A stretch of 64,000 nucleotides of DNA from VRUE01 sp963717375. Its GTDB lineage: Bacteria; Actinomycetota; Thermoleophilia; Solirubrobacterales; 70-9. The notes below the pieces were generated by a model. That model saw nothing but the letters and a program-made list of their open reading frames with translations. It was not told the DNA's origin and searched no databases. This document shows, one piece after another, positions 51,217 through 58,741 of this stretch. The DNA lies in NCBI GenBank assembly GCA_963717375.1, contig OY970329.1, forward strand, positions 2,666,001 to 2,730,000, read 5' to 3'. How positions within the stretch are numbered: the stretch's first letter is position 1; every line of letters starts with the position of its first letter. The position numbers and the translations under genes were made by a program.

Positions 51217-51737
51217 CCCTCCACCTTGATCAGGCCTCGCAGCTGGTCGAGCCCGCGGCGCAGGCGCGAGTTGACGGTGCCGCGTGGCAGCTCGAGCATC
51301 CGCGCGATCTCGCCGGGCGTGTACTCGAGCAGGTGGCGGAGGACGATGACGGCGCGCTGCTCGGGGGGCAGTTGGGCCAGGGCTGGGACCAGCTCGCCGC
51401 CGATCGCCTCCGCTGGCGGTGCCGCCAGGGGGAGCTCCTCCGGGTCGCCGGCGCTGCGCCGCAGCGCTTCGCGCCGTCCCCAGTCGATCGCCCGGTTGAT
51501 CACGATCCGGTGCAGCCAGGGGCCGAACGGGCGCCGCCGGTCGAAGCGGTCGAGCGCGTCGATCGCGGCCAGGAAGGCGTCCTGGGCAATGTCCTCGGCT
51601 GCCGCGGCGTCGTGGACGACGAGATAGGCAGCGCGGTGAGCGCGCTCCCAGTGCGCCTCGTAGAGCGCGGCGAGTGCCTCTTGCGAGCCTCGCTGGGCCT
51701 CTCGGATGAGCTTTCGCTCGCTGCCCTCAGTGCCCAA
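51213..51737 (-). CDS. ECF RNA polymerase sigma factor
   Basis: This 174-residue extracytoplasmic-function sigma factor has region 2 AAYLVVHDAAAAEDIAQDAFLAAI and RPFGPWLHRIVINRAIDWGRRE. Region 4 is LPPEQRAVIVLRHLLEYTPGEIARMLELPRGTVNSRLRRGLDQL, quoted here in family terms and carrying the helix-turn-helix. The start is TTG 51737 preceded by GAGGTGAGG. It is co-transcribed with the membrane propeller protein and follows the propeller-peptidase gene by 24 bases on the same strand. Confidence 0.92.
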   Translation of the reverse strand: MGTEGSERKLIREAQRGSQEALAALYEAHWERAHRAAYLVVHDAAAAEDIAQDAFLAAIDALDRFDRRRPFGPWLHRIVINRAIDWGRREALRRSAGDPEELPLAAPPAEAIGGELVPALAQLPPEQRAVIVLRHLLEYTPGEIARMLELPRGTVNSRLRRGLDQLRGLIKVEG

Positions 51738-51761
51738 GCCTCACCTCTCCGGCGCAGCATC

Positions 51762-53432
51762 TCAATCTTCGCCCACCTGTGCCTCCCAGCGACCAACCCG
51801 GTCGAGGGTGTCGTTGAGCTGCCCGGCAAGACTCGGGGATAGTTGGCCCCGAGGTAGCTCGACCACGTACGCCGCGCTGCCGGGAAAGCGATGGTTTTGC
51901 CAATTCGGGGCGGTGCCGGCGGGCCAGTGCATGAGACGGAAGGGGATCCGCGCCAGGTGGGCGAAGAGTCGCCCGGCCGGCGCGCTTTGGCCCCAGGCAC
52001 GGACGAACGGCCCGCCGTTGCGGATCTGGTGGAACCAGATCGTCACCCGCGGTCGCAGCTTGCCGACGATGCGGGCGGCGAGTCGGGTTTCGGGCTCGGA
52101 AAAAGGACGGGGCCCCGAGTATTCGGCCGAGCCGCGCGGTTCGCTCGGCTTCCATCCGGAGGGGAAGTTGCGGTTGAGGTCGACGCCGCGCCCGTTCAGC
52201 CTGGTCGCGGCGGCGAAGCCGTCGGGATCGAGATTGGGGATGACGAAGACGTTCGCGCGTGGGTCGGGGCAGCCGTTGACCAGCGGCTCAATTCCGCGGG
52301 CGGCGCACTCGTCGCCATGAATGCAGGCGAAGGCCAGCACGCGGCCGCCGAGTTGAGGGTCGCCGAACTGACGCATTTGAATCGGGCGACCTTGCAGCGA
52401 GCGGCCGGCGATCCCGGTCCGCTCCAGCAGGTTGCCGGGACCGCGAGGGGTCTGGGCGAAGGCGAGGAACTCGCCGGAAGTGGTGGCAAGGGGAGCGGCA
52501 CCGGAAGCCTGCAGGCGCTGGGTGTCGATCGAGACGACGGGGGCGGAGTCGGTATCGACATGGCCCGTGTCGGCTGAGCGGGCGAGCAGTTCGAGCTTGT
52601 GTTTGCCGGCGTCAACTCGCAGCTTCAACAGGGAAAGGTTGCTGTAGCTCCTCAGTCCTGGAAGCGCGATCTTGACGGCGCGGCTGCTCACGGTGTCGAG
52701 GGCGTAGAGGAACGGGGCCTTGTCGGCCGCGTCGTAGAGCGTGTACGCCCAGCGTCCGTCAGGGCTTGCCGCGCTGGTGATCGGCAGCCCCTCCACCCTC
52801 GCATCGGCCTCTGCGGCAGGGACGATCGGCTTGGAGAGGAGCCGACCGCTTCCTACGTCGAGGGCGCGAACTTCGAAGTGGGCGATGTAATTCGGCCCGA
52901 CGATCGGCGCGAGGTAATGGGCCAGGTAGATCGTCGAGCCGTCCGGTGAGATCGCCTCGAAGGCGAAGTGGCCATCGAGGTCCAGGTAGGAGATCGCATG
53001 GCGTGGCCGGTGTTTCCCCGGCTTGTGCGGATGGCTCAGGTAGACCTCTGTGTTGAGTATCGCGAGCCGCGTGGTCTTCGATGGACCAAAGGTGAACCTG
53101 CTCAGCACCAGGGTCTTACCGTCGGACGAGAGGCCGCCGGCGCTGCCGTCGTAAGCGACGGCGGGAACGTGGTAGATGCCGCGCAGATGCCACCAGCGGT
53201 CGAGTCGCCCACCGTCTCGGTCGATCCGCTCGACAACGGTCACCCGGGGTGTCCGGTTGGGGGTGACGGCCAGGTAGCGATACGGAGACCCCGGCAGTGC
53301 AACGCCCTGCGGCGCACCGCCTATTTCGAACTCCTTCGCGCTGGCCACACCGGTTGCGGTACCCGCGCAGGCGATCGCCATCAACACGAAGAGCAGCAGC
53401 ATCCTTGCCATCCCTGTCTTTTTCGCGTTCAT
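51762..53432 (-). CDS. Exported beta-propeller-M14 zinc carboxypeptidase-like protein
   Basis: This 556-residue exported protein has a signal peptide (about 8-32). The N-terminal propeller-like half (about 35-330) contains blades such as GGLSSDGKTLVLSRF, FEAISPDGSTIYLAHY and SAASPDGRWAYTLYD. The C-terminal M14-type domain has zinc ligands in IHGDECAARG (near 370), NRNFPSGW, the His in IWFHQIRNGG and a candidate catalytic Glu in YVVELPRG (near 525). It resembles M14 peptidases that trim peptides or peptidoglycan. Lying upstream of the sigma/anti-sigma pair, it may be part of the same envelope response. Confidence 0.82.
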   Translation of the reverse strand: MNAKKTGMARMLLLFVLMAIACAGTATGVASAKEFEIGGAPQGVALPGSPYRYLAVTPNRTPRVTVVERIDRDGGRLDRWWHLRGIYHVPAVAYDGSAGGLSSDGKTLVLSRFTFGPSKTTRLAILNTEVYLSHPHKPGKHRPRHAISYLDLDGHFAFEAISPDGSTIYLAHYLAPIVGPNYIAHFEVRALDVGSGRLLSKPIVPAAEADARVEGLPITSAASPDGRWAYTLYDAADKAPFLYALDTVSSRAVKIALPGLRSYSNLSLLKLRVDAGKHKLELLARSADTGHVDTDSAPVVSIDTQRLQASGAAPLATTSGEFLAFAQTPRGPGNLLERTGIAGRSLQGRPIQMRQFGDPQLGGRVLAFACIHGDECAARGIEPLVNGCPDPRANVFVIPNLDPDGFAAATRLNGRGVDLNRNFPSGWKPSEPRGSAEYSGPRPFSEPETRLAARIVGKLRPRVTIWFHQIRNGGPFVRAWGQSAPAGRLFAHLARIPFRLMHWPAGTAPNWQNHRFPGSAAYVVELPRGQLSPSLAGQLNDTLDRVGRWEAQVGED

Positions 53433-53500
53433 ATGGGGAGTACGGGTGAGACCCTCGGCGAGGTCCCGGCGAAGTGCCCTGGGTGAGTGAGGCCGCCACG

Positions 53501-53506
53501 TACACT
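53501..53506 (+). promoter_or_regulatory. Candidate -10 element TACACT, leaderless
   Basis: TACACT lies six bases before the GTG at 53513. Confidence 0.55.
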
Positions 53507-53512
53507 CGACTC

Positions 53513-55117
53513 GTGTCCCGCCAGCAGCGCCTGACCCTGGTCGCGACGATCCTCGGCTCGACCGTTGTCTTCCTCGACTCGACCGTGGTCAACGTCGCCC
53601 TGCCGGCGATCGCCGACGGGCTCGACGCCGGCCTGGCGGGGCAGCAGTGGGTGGTCGAGGCCTACATGCTCACCCTGGTCTCGCTGCTTCTGGTCGGCGG
53701 TTCGCTCGGCGATCAGTTCGGCCGGCGGCGGATGTTCGTCTTCGGCCTGATCGCTTTCGGCGCCACCTCGGCGCTTTGCGCCGTCGCCCCGACGGTCGAG
53801 TTCCTAATTGCTGCCCGCGCTCTGCAGGGCGTCGCCGGGGCGCTGCTGGTGCCGGGTTCACTGGCGATCGTCGCCGCGACCTTCGAGGGGGCCGAGCGCG
53901 GCAAGGCGGTCGGGACCTGGACCGCCTGGACCGGGATCGCGACCGTGATCGGTCCGGCCGGGGGAGGGGCGCTGGTCGGGCTCACCTCCTGGCGCGCGAT
54001 CTTCTGGGTCAACCTGCCGCTGATCGCGGCGACCGTCGCCCTGACCTTGCACTCGGTAAAAGAGAGCCGCGATCCCGACGCCTTCCGCGGCATCGACTGG
54101 ACTGGGATCGCGCTCTCGGCCGCCGGCTTCGGCGGGCCGGTCTTCGCCCTGATCGAGCAGCCGACGCGCGGCTGGGGCGACCCGCTGGTTTGGGCTCCCC
54201 TGATCGCCGGCATCGCCTGCTTCGTCCTCTTCGTCCTGCACGAGATGCGCGCCCGCCACCCGATGCTCGACCTCGGCCTGTTCAAGATCCGCAACTTCGC
54301 CGTCGCCAACCTGACCACGCTCTCGACCTACGCCGGGCTGATCGGCGGCCTCTTCTTCGTCGGCCTCTTCCTCCAGCAGGTGGCCGGCTACTCGCCTCTG
54401 GAGGCGGGACTGGCGACGACGCCTGTCTCGCTGATCCTCTTCTTCCTCTCGCCGCGCTGGGGCAAGATGGCATCGGGGACCGGACCGCGGCTGCCGATGA
54501 CGATCGGCCCGATCGTCGGCGGCCTCGGCCTGCTGCTGATGCTCCGCATTGGCTCCAATGCCGACTACGTCACAGACGTGCTGCCGGCGATCCTCGTCTT
54601 CGGCCTCGGCCTCTCCGCCACGGTCGCGCCGCTGACGGCGACGGTGCTCGACTCGGTCGAGGAACGCCACGTCGGCATCGCCTCCGGCGTCAACAACGGC
54701 GTTGCCAGGGTCGCCGGGCTGCTGGCGATCGCAATTCTCGGCGCGGTGATCTCCGGCTACTTCGGCTCGACCCTCGACGGCAACCTCGGCGACGCTCCAT
54801 TGGGCCCCCGCGCGGAGCAGATCGTCTCCGACGCCAAGGCCCAACCTCTGGCAGTGCCCAAAACCAACAAGCTCCCACCCGCTCAAGCCAACCGAGTTAG
54901 CACCGCCTCAGCCGACGCCTCCACCTCGGCCTTCCACATGGGCATCGGCATAGCCGGCATCCTGATGATCATCGGCGGCGCCGTCTCCGGCGTTGGCATC
55001 GAGAACCCGCAACGGAAAATAGAAGCCGTTCCCAGCAGGGGCTCGGCCCAAGCCGGCGAGTGCGGCCACGGCGCCGACGCCGACTGTGCCCAAGAGCCGG
55101 CCACCGAACCCGCCTGA
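53513..55117 (+). CDS. MFS drug transporter, DHA2 (EmrB/QacA) family
   Basis: This 534-residue proton-driven exporter has 14 membrane segments. VVFLDSTVVNVALPAIADGL is motif D1 of DHA2 pumps. GSLGDQFGRRRMFVFGL is the loop 2-3 motif A. PGSLAIVAATFEGAERGKAVGTW and GPAGGGALVGLTSWRAIFWVN contain motif C. The start is GTG 53513. The last about 90 residues are C/A-rich in codon choice (from about 54836) and end in a Cys-containing tail (ECGHGADADCAQEP) outside the membrane domain. The substrate is unknown. Confidence 0.92.
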   Translation: MSRQQRLTLVATILGSTVVFLDSTVVNVALPAIADGLDAGLAGQQWVVEAYMLTLVSLLLVGGSLGDQFGRRRMFVFGLIAFGATSALCAVAPTVEFLIAARALQGVAGALLVPGSLAIVAATFEGAERGKAVGTWTAWTGIATVIGPAGGGALVGLTSWRAIFWVNLPLIAATVALTLHSVKESRDPDAFRGIDWTGIALSAAGFGGPVFALIEQPTRGWGDPLVWAPLIAGIACFVLFVLHEMRARHPMLDLGLFKIRNFAVANLTTLSTYAGLIGGLFFVGLFLQQVAGYSPLEAGLATTPVSLILFFLSPRWGKMASGTGPRLPMTIGPIVGGLGLLLMLRIGSNADYVTDVLPAILVFGLGLSATVAPLTATVLDSVEERHVGIASGVNNGVARVAGLLAIAILGAVISGYFGSTLDGNLGDAPLGPRAEQIVSDAKAQPLAVPKTNKLPPAQANRVSTASADASTSAFHMGIGIAGILMIIGGAVSGVGIENPQRKIEAVPSRGSAQAGECGHGADADCAQEPATEPA

Positions 55118-55119
55118 GC

Positions 55120-55220
55120 GGACGGAGGAGGGATGCCCCTCTCGACCGGGCGGATACTCAAAGTGCCGGCCTAATTAGGCCGGCACTTGGACGGGCGAGA
55201 GGGGCATCCCTCCTCCGTCC
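55120..55220. repeat. Hairpin element copy E (25-bp perfect arms, inner 28-base palindrome)
   Basis: Arms 55120-55144 and 55196-55220 are a perfect 25-bp inverted repeat with the seed GGGATGCCCCTC. Bases 55161-55188 form a second perfect palindrome of 28 bases centred on CTAATTAG. The element fills the MFS-trpS gap. Confidence 0.92.
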
Positions 55221-55251
55221 CCCGGATGCGCGAGAGAGCCGCCCCCTGAAC

Positions 55252-55257
55252 TAGGCT
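55252..55257 (+). promoter_or_regulatory. Candidate -10 element TAGGCT for trpS, leaderless
   Basis: TAGGCT lies seven bases before the GTG at 55265. Confidence 0.55.
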
Positions 55258-55264
55258 CCGCCCC

Positions 55265-56257
55265 GTGAGCGCCCCAATCGTCTTCTCCGGCATCCAACCC
55301 ACCGGCCGCAAGCACCTCGGCAACTACATCGGCGCGATCCGCCAGTACGTAGAGGGTCAGGATCGCGCCGACCCGGCGATCTTCTGCGTCGTCGACCTGC
55401 ACGCGATCTCGGTCGCCTACGACCCGGCCGAGCTGCGCGAGCGGCTCTACGACACGGCCGCGATCCTGCTCGCCGCGGGCCTCGATCCCGAGCGCTGCGT
55501 CTTCTTCCGCCAGTCCGACGTGCGCGAGCACAGCGAGCTGACCTGGCTGCTCTCCGCCGTCACCTCGCACGGCGACCTCAACCGCATGACTCAGTTCAAG
55601 GACAAGTCGGCGAAGCAGGAATTGGTCTCCGCGGCGCTCTTCTTCTACCCGGTGCTGATGGCCGCCGACGTGCTCGCCTACCGGGCGACCGAGGTTCCCG
55701 TCGGCGACGACCAGCGCCAGCACGTCGAGCTGATGCGCGAGATCGCCCGTCGCTTCAACGAGCGCTTCGGCGAGACCCTGGTCGTGCCGGAGATGCGCAT
55801 TCCCGAGGTCGGGGCGCGGATCATGGACTTGCAGGAGCCGATGCGGAAGATGTCGACCACCGGCGGCACCGAGGCCGGCACGGTGCTCGTCCTCGACGAC
55901 CCCGGCGTGATCCGCAAGAAGTTCGGCAGCGCCGTCACCGACTCGGGGCGCGAGGTGCGCCGCGGAGAGGACAAGCCGGGAATCACCAACCTGATCGACA
56001 TCTACGCCGTCGCCCGCGGCATCGACCAGGCTGAGGTCGAGCGCGAGTTCGAGGGCGCCGGCTACGGTGACTTCAAGAAGGCCGTGGCCGAGGCGACGGT
56101 CGAGCTGCTCTCCCCGGTCCAGGAGCGCTACGCCGAGCTGCGGCCTGACGAGGCGGCGCTCGAGGCGGTCCTCGCTGCCGGCGCCGAGAAGGCGCGCGCG
56201 ATCGCCGCGCCGATCGTCGCCGACGTCCGCGAGCGCATGGGCTTTGGCCCGGCCTAG
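55265..56257 (+). CDS. trpS: Tryptophanyl-tRNA synthetase
   Basis: This 330-residue class I synthetase charges tRNA-Trp. FSGIQPTGRKHLGNYIGAI carries the HIGH-like motif, and PMRKMSTTGGTEAGTVLVLDDP carries the KMSKS-like KMST. PVGDDQRQHVELMREIARRFN is the Trp-site region. Length fits the bacterial family. Start GTG 55265, with TAGGCT at seven bases. It stands between hairpin E and the scpA unit. Confidence 0.95.
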   Translation: MSAPIVFSGIQPTGRKHLGNYIGAIRQYVEGQDRADPAIFCVVDLHAISVAYDPAELRERLYDTAAILLAAGLDPERCVFFRQSDVREHSELTWLLSAVTSHGDLNRMTQFKDKSAKQELVSAALFFYPVLMAADVLAYRATEVPVGDDQRQHVELMREIARRFNERFGETLVVPEMRIPEVGARIMDLQEPMRKMSTTGGTEAGTVLVLDDPGVIRKKFGSAVTDSGREVRRGEDKPGITNLIDIYAVARGIDQAEVEREFEGAGYGDFKKAVAEATVELLSPVQERYAELRPDEAALEAVLAAGAEKARAIAAPIVADVRERMGFGPA

Positions 56258-56277
56258 TCGCCATCCCGCCGGGGCGT

Positions 56278-56283
56278 TACGGT
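56278..56283 (+). promoter_or_regulatory. Candidate -10 element TACGGT for scpA, leaderless
   Basis: TACGGT lies seven bases before the GTG at 56291. Confidence 0.5.
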
Positions 56284-56290
56284 CCCTGCT

Positions 56291-57022
56291 GTGACCGTCG
56301 CCGAGCTGGACCTCGACCTCGACGTCTTCGCCGGGCCGTTCGACCTCTTGATGGCGGTCGTCCTGCGCGAGGAGGTCAGCCTGCTCGAGGTCGAGCTGGG
56401 CGAGATCGTCGTCTCCTACATTGAGCACCTCGAGCAGGCGGAGGAGCTGGAGCTGGACGTGGCGACCGAGTTCCTCGTCCTGATCGCCTCGCTGCTGGAG
56501 CTGAAGTCGCGGCTGCTGCTGCCCGGCGACGAGGAGGGCCTGGAGGACGTCACCCCGGAGGAGGCGGTCGAGGAGCTGGTCGCGCGGCTGCTCGAGTACC
56601 GCCGCTACCGCGACGCCACCGCGGTCCTCGAGCAGCGCTTCGAGGCGGCCCGCGGCTACCTCTACCGCTCGGCGCCGCTGCCGCCCGAGCTGCGCAAGGT
56701 CGCGCTCGACGCCGCCACCGCGGTCTACGACCCCGACCGGCTCGGCGCCGCGCTCGGCGACCTGTTGGCGCTGCCGCCCGAACTGAACCTTGACCACATC
56801 CGCCCGACCGTCTCGCTGGAGAAGCGCCTGCGCGCCCTGCGCGACGCCCTCCGCGGCCGCTCCAGCATCGACTTCGACGAGCAGTTCGGCAGCGAGGACC
56901 GCCTCACCCAGGCGGTCACCCTCTTTGCCCTGCTCGACCTCTACCGCAAAGGCGAGGCGACCTGGGAGCAGGCAAAACCGTTCGGCCCGATCGAGATTCA
57001 GGCTCGGGAGATGGCACCATGA
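56291..57022 (+). CDS. scpA: Segregation and condensation protein ScpA
   Basis: This 243-residue kleisin of the SMC-ScpAB condensin complex begins LDVFAGPFDLLMAVVLREEVSLLEVEL, the SMC-binding N-terminal domain. ELKSRLLLPGDE follows, and the C-terminal winged-helix region ends TLFALLDLYRKGEATWEQAKPFGPIEI. Start GTG 56291. It is followed by the 47-bp hairpin repeat and scpB. Confidence 0.93.
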   Translation: MTVAELDLDLDVFAGPFDLLMAVVLREEVSLLEVELGEIVVSYIEHLEQAEELELDVATEFLVLIASLLELKSRLLLPGDEEGLEDVTPEEAVEELVARLLEYRRYRDATAVLEQRFEAARGYLYRSAPLPPELRKVALDAATAVYDPDRLGAALGDLLALPPELNLDHIRPTVSLEKRLRALRDALRGRSSIDFDEQFGSEDRLTQAVTLFALLDLYRKGEATWEQAKPFGPIEIQAREMAP

Positions 57023-57024
57023 CA

Positions 57025-57071
57025 CTCCGGTGCGCCTTTTACGGTCTATGCCCGCATAAAGCGCACCGGAA
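57025..57071. repeat. 47-bp hairpin element, copy 2 (scpA-scpB gap)
   Basis: TCCGGTGCGC (57026-57035) pairs with GCGCACCGGA (57061-57070). The element has the same length and outer sequence as 36659-36705 but a diverged centre. ACACTCC (57022-57028) can also pair with GGAGTGT (57072-57078), which would cover part of the scpB Shine-Dalgarno GGAAGGAG. Confidence 0.85.
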
Positions 57072-57080
57072 GGAGTGTCT

Positions 57081-57653
57081 GTGAGCGACCTATCCCGAAC
57101 GGTCGAAGCGCTGCTCTTCCTTTCGCCGCAGCCGGTCAGCGCCCGCGATCTGGCCGAGGCGACCGAGGCGACCGAGGGCCAGGTCGAAGAGGCGATTGCG
57201 CTGCTGCGCGAGGACCTCGCCGAGGGCAAGCGCGGCGTCGTCCTGCGCGAGGTCGCCGGAGGCTTCGCCCTGGCGAACGAGCCCGACAGCGAGGCGGCGG
57301 CGCGCCGCCTGCTCGCCAAGCCCCGTACCCCGCCGCTTACCCAGGCGCAGGCCGAGACCCTGGCGATCGTCGCCTACCTACAGCCAGTGACGCGACCCGA
57401 GGTTGCCCGCATTCGCGGCGTCACCTCCGAGTCGGCGGTGCAGACGCTGGCCGAGCGGGGGTTGATCGAGGAGTCGGGGCGGTCGCAGTTCGGGGCGGCG
57501 ATCTTTAAGACGACCGAGTTGTTCGAGCGGTTGTTCGGGCTCTCCGGGATGGACCAGCTGCCGGATCCTTCGAAGTTCGATCCGACGCCCGAGGATGAGC
57601 GGGAGCTGCGCGAGCGCCTGCTCAAAGCGGGCGAGCAACGCTCCCAGCCGTGA
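57081..57653 (+). CDS. scpB: Segregation and condensation protein ScpB
   Basis: This 190-residue winged-helix partner of ScpA shows VEALLFLSPQPVSARDLAEATE, FALANEPDSEAAARRLLAKP, LTQAQAETLAIVAYLQPVTRPEVARIRGV (in part) and LFERLFGLSGMDQLPDPSKF. I prefer GTG 57081, five bases after GGAAGGAG. GTG 57075 would add two residues. The end of the gene from about 57410 becomes G/T-rich. It overlaps the pseudouridine synthase gene by four bases. Confidence 0.92.
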   Translation: MSDLSRTVEALLFLSPQPVSARDLAEATEATEGQVEEAIALLREDLAEGKRGVVLREVAGGFALANEPDSEAAARRLLAKPRTPPLTQAQAETLAIVAYLQPVTRPEVARIRGVTSESAVQTLAERGLIEESGRSQFGAAIFKTTELFERLFGLSGMDQLPDPSKFDPTPEDERELRERLLKAGEQRSQP

Positions 57654-57692
57654 GGCTCGCCAAGTTCCTCGCTCATGGGGGCGTTGCTTCGC
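57631..57692. repeat. Imperfect hairpin across the scpB-pseudouridine synthase junction
   Basis: Bases 57631-57646 (ending CAACGCTCCCA) pair with 57676-57692 (TGGGGGCGTTG onward) with one G-T pair and one bulge. The start codon of the second gene (57650) is in the loop, so the hairpin could affect its translation. Confidence 0.45.
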
Positions 57693-58345
57693 GGCGTAAA
57701 GCTGAGGTGATCATCGGTAATGGCCGGGTCACGGTTGGGGGGAAGGTCGTGACGGATCCGGCCCGTGATGTCACTGATGCCGATGAGGTGCGGGTCGATG
57801 GGAGCTTGGTTGGGGCGGAGGCGCTGGAGGTTTGGGCCGTCAACAAGCCCGCTGGGGTGGTTTCGACGGCGAGAGAGCCTGGGAGCCGGCCGGCGGTTGT
57901 GGGGTTGGTTGATTCGGCTGCTCGGCTCTATCCAGTGGGGCGGCTTGATGTGGATTCGACCGGGTTGCTGCTGCTGACGAATGATGGGGCGTTGGCTAAC
58001 CGACTGACGCATCCTCGCTACGGGGTCTCCAAGGCTTATCGGGCTGAGTTGAGGCGGCCGCCGTCTGACGCTGATCTGCGGCTGCTGGCGAGCGGGGTTG
58101 AGCTGGAGGATGGGATGACCGCCCCGGCCGAGCTGCGGCGGCTGGGGGAGCGGGAGGTTGAACTTACGTTGCGCGAGGGGCGTAACCGCCAGGTACGTCG
58201 CATGGCGGAAGCGGTCGGCAACCGGGTGGTCTCGCTGCGCCGGGTTCGCTTCGGCTCGGTTGAGCTGGGCTCGCTCTCGCAGGGCCAGGCGCGGCGGCTC
58301 AGCGAGGTTGAGATTGCCCGCCTCTGGGAAGATTCGGAACGATGA
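57650..58345 (+). CDS. RsuA/RluB-family pseudouridine synthase
   Basis: This 231-residue rRNA pseudouridine synthase has an S4 RNA-binding domain (RLAKFLAHGGVASRRKAEVIIGNGRVTVGG, about 1-60). The catalytic domain has the Asp motif VGRLDVDSTGLLLLTNDGAL, and KAYRAEL and REGRNRQVRRMAEAVG also match. Neighbourhood with scpAB is common for RluB, which modifies 23S rRNA. RsuA cannot be excluded. The first 500 bases use many GGG, GTT and TTG codons, unlike the rest. Start GTG 57650. Confidence 0.9.
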   Translation: MRLAKFLAHGGVASRRKAEVIIGNGRVTVGGKVVTDPARDVTDADEVRVDGSLVGAEALEVWAVNKPAGVVSTAREPGSRPAVVGLVDSAARLYPVGRLDVDSTGLLLLTNDGALANRLTHPRYGVSKAYRAELRRPPSDADLRLLASGVELEDGMTAPAELRRLGEREVELTLREGRNRQVRRMAEAVGNRVVSLRRVRFGSVELGSLSQGQARRLSEVEIARLWEDSER

Positions 58346-58716
58346 GCGAGGAAAGACTCTTCGCGGTCCGCGGGGCCGTGCAGGCCGAGGCCAATGAGGC
58401 CGAGGCGATCGTCGGTGCCACCGAGTCGCTGATGCGGGAGCTGCTCGATCGCAACGCGCTCAGCGCCGAGGCGATGGTCAGCTGTCTCTTCACCACCACC
58501 GGCGACCTCGACGCCGAGTTCCCGGCCGTCGCCGCCCGCCGGCTCGGCCTCGACACCGTGCCGCTGATTTGCGCTCGCGAGATCGACGTCCCGGGCGCGA
58601 TGCCTCAGGTGATCCGGGCGATGGTCCACTACTACGCGCCCGTCGGTCACAAGCCCGCCCACGTGTACTTAGGCGCCACCCAGGAGCTCCGCGCCGACCT
58701 CCACGCAGCGCAGTAG
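58342..58716 (+). CDS. aroH: Chorismate mutase, AroH type
   Basis: This 124-residue monofunctional enzyme converts chorismate to prephenate. RGAVQAEANEAEAIVGATESLMRELLDRNAL is the N-terminal part of the AroH fold (first residues RGAVQAEANEAEAI), followed by SCLFTTTGDLDAEFPAVAAR, PLICAREIDVPGAMPQVIRAM (in part) and HVYLGATQELRADL. It overlaps the upstream gene by four bases and feeds TyrA encoded 2.5 kb downstream. Confidence 0.93.
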   Translation: MSEERLFAVRGAVQAEANEAEAIVGATESLMRELLDRNALSAEAMVSCLFTTTGDLDAEFPAVAARRLGLDTVPLICAREIDVPGAMPQVIRAMVHYYAPVGHKPAHVYLGATQELRADLHAAQ

Positions 58717-58729
58717 CGCGGCTCATCGG

Positions 58730-58735
58730 CACAAT
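58730..58735 (+). promoter_or_regulatory. Candidate -10 element CACAAT for hisC, leaderless
   Basis: CACAAT lies six bases before the ATG at 58742. It matches TATAAT at four of six positions. Confidence 0.35.
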
Positions 58736-58741
58736 GGAGCG

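Noticed and set aside
55175..57319. A 714-codon open frame on the minus strand across trpS, scpA and scpB
   Set aside because: It is antisense to three well-supported genes. Its residues are low-complexity Arg/Gly/Leu/Asp as expected from GC-rich antisense frames, and it has no domain motif.
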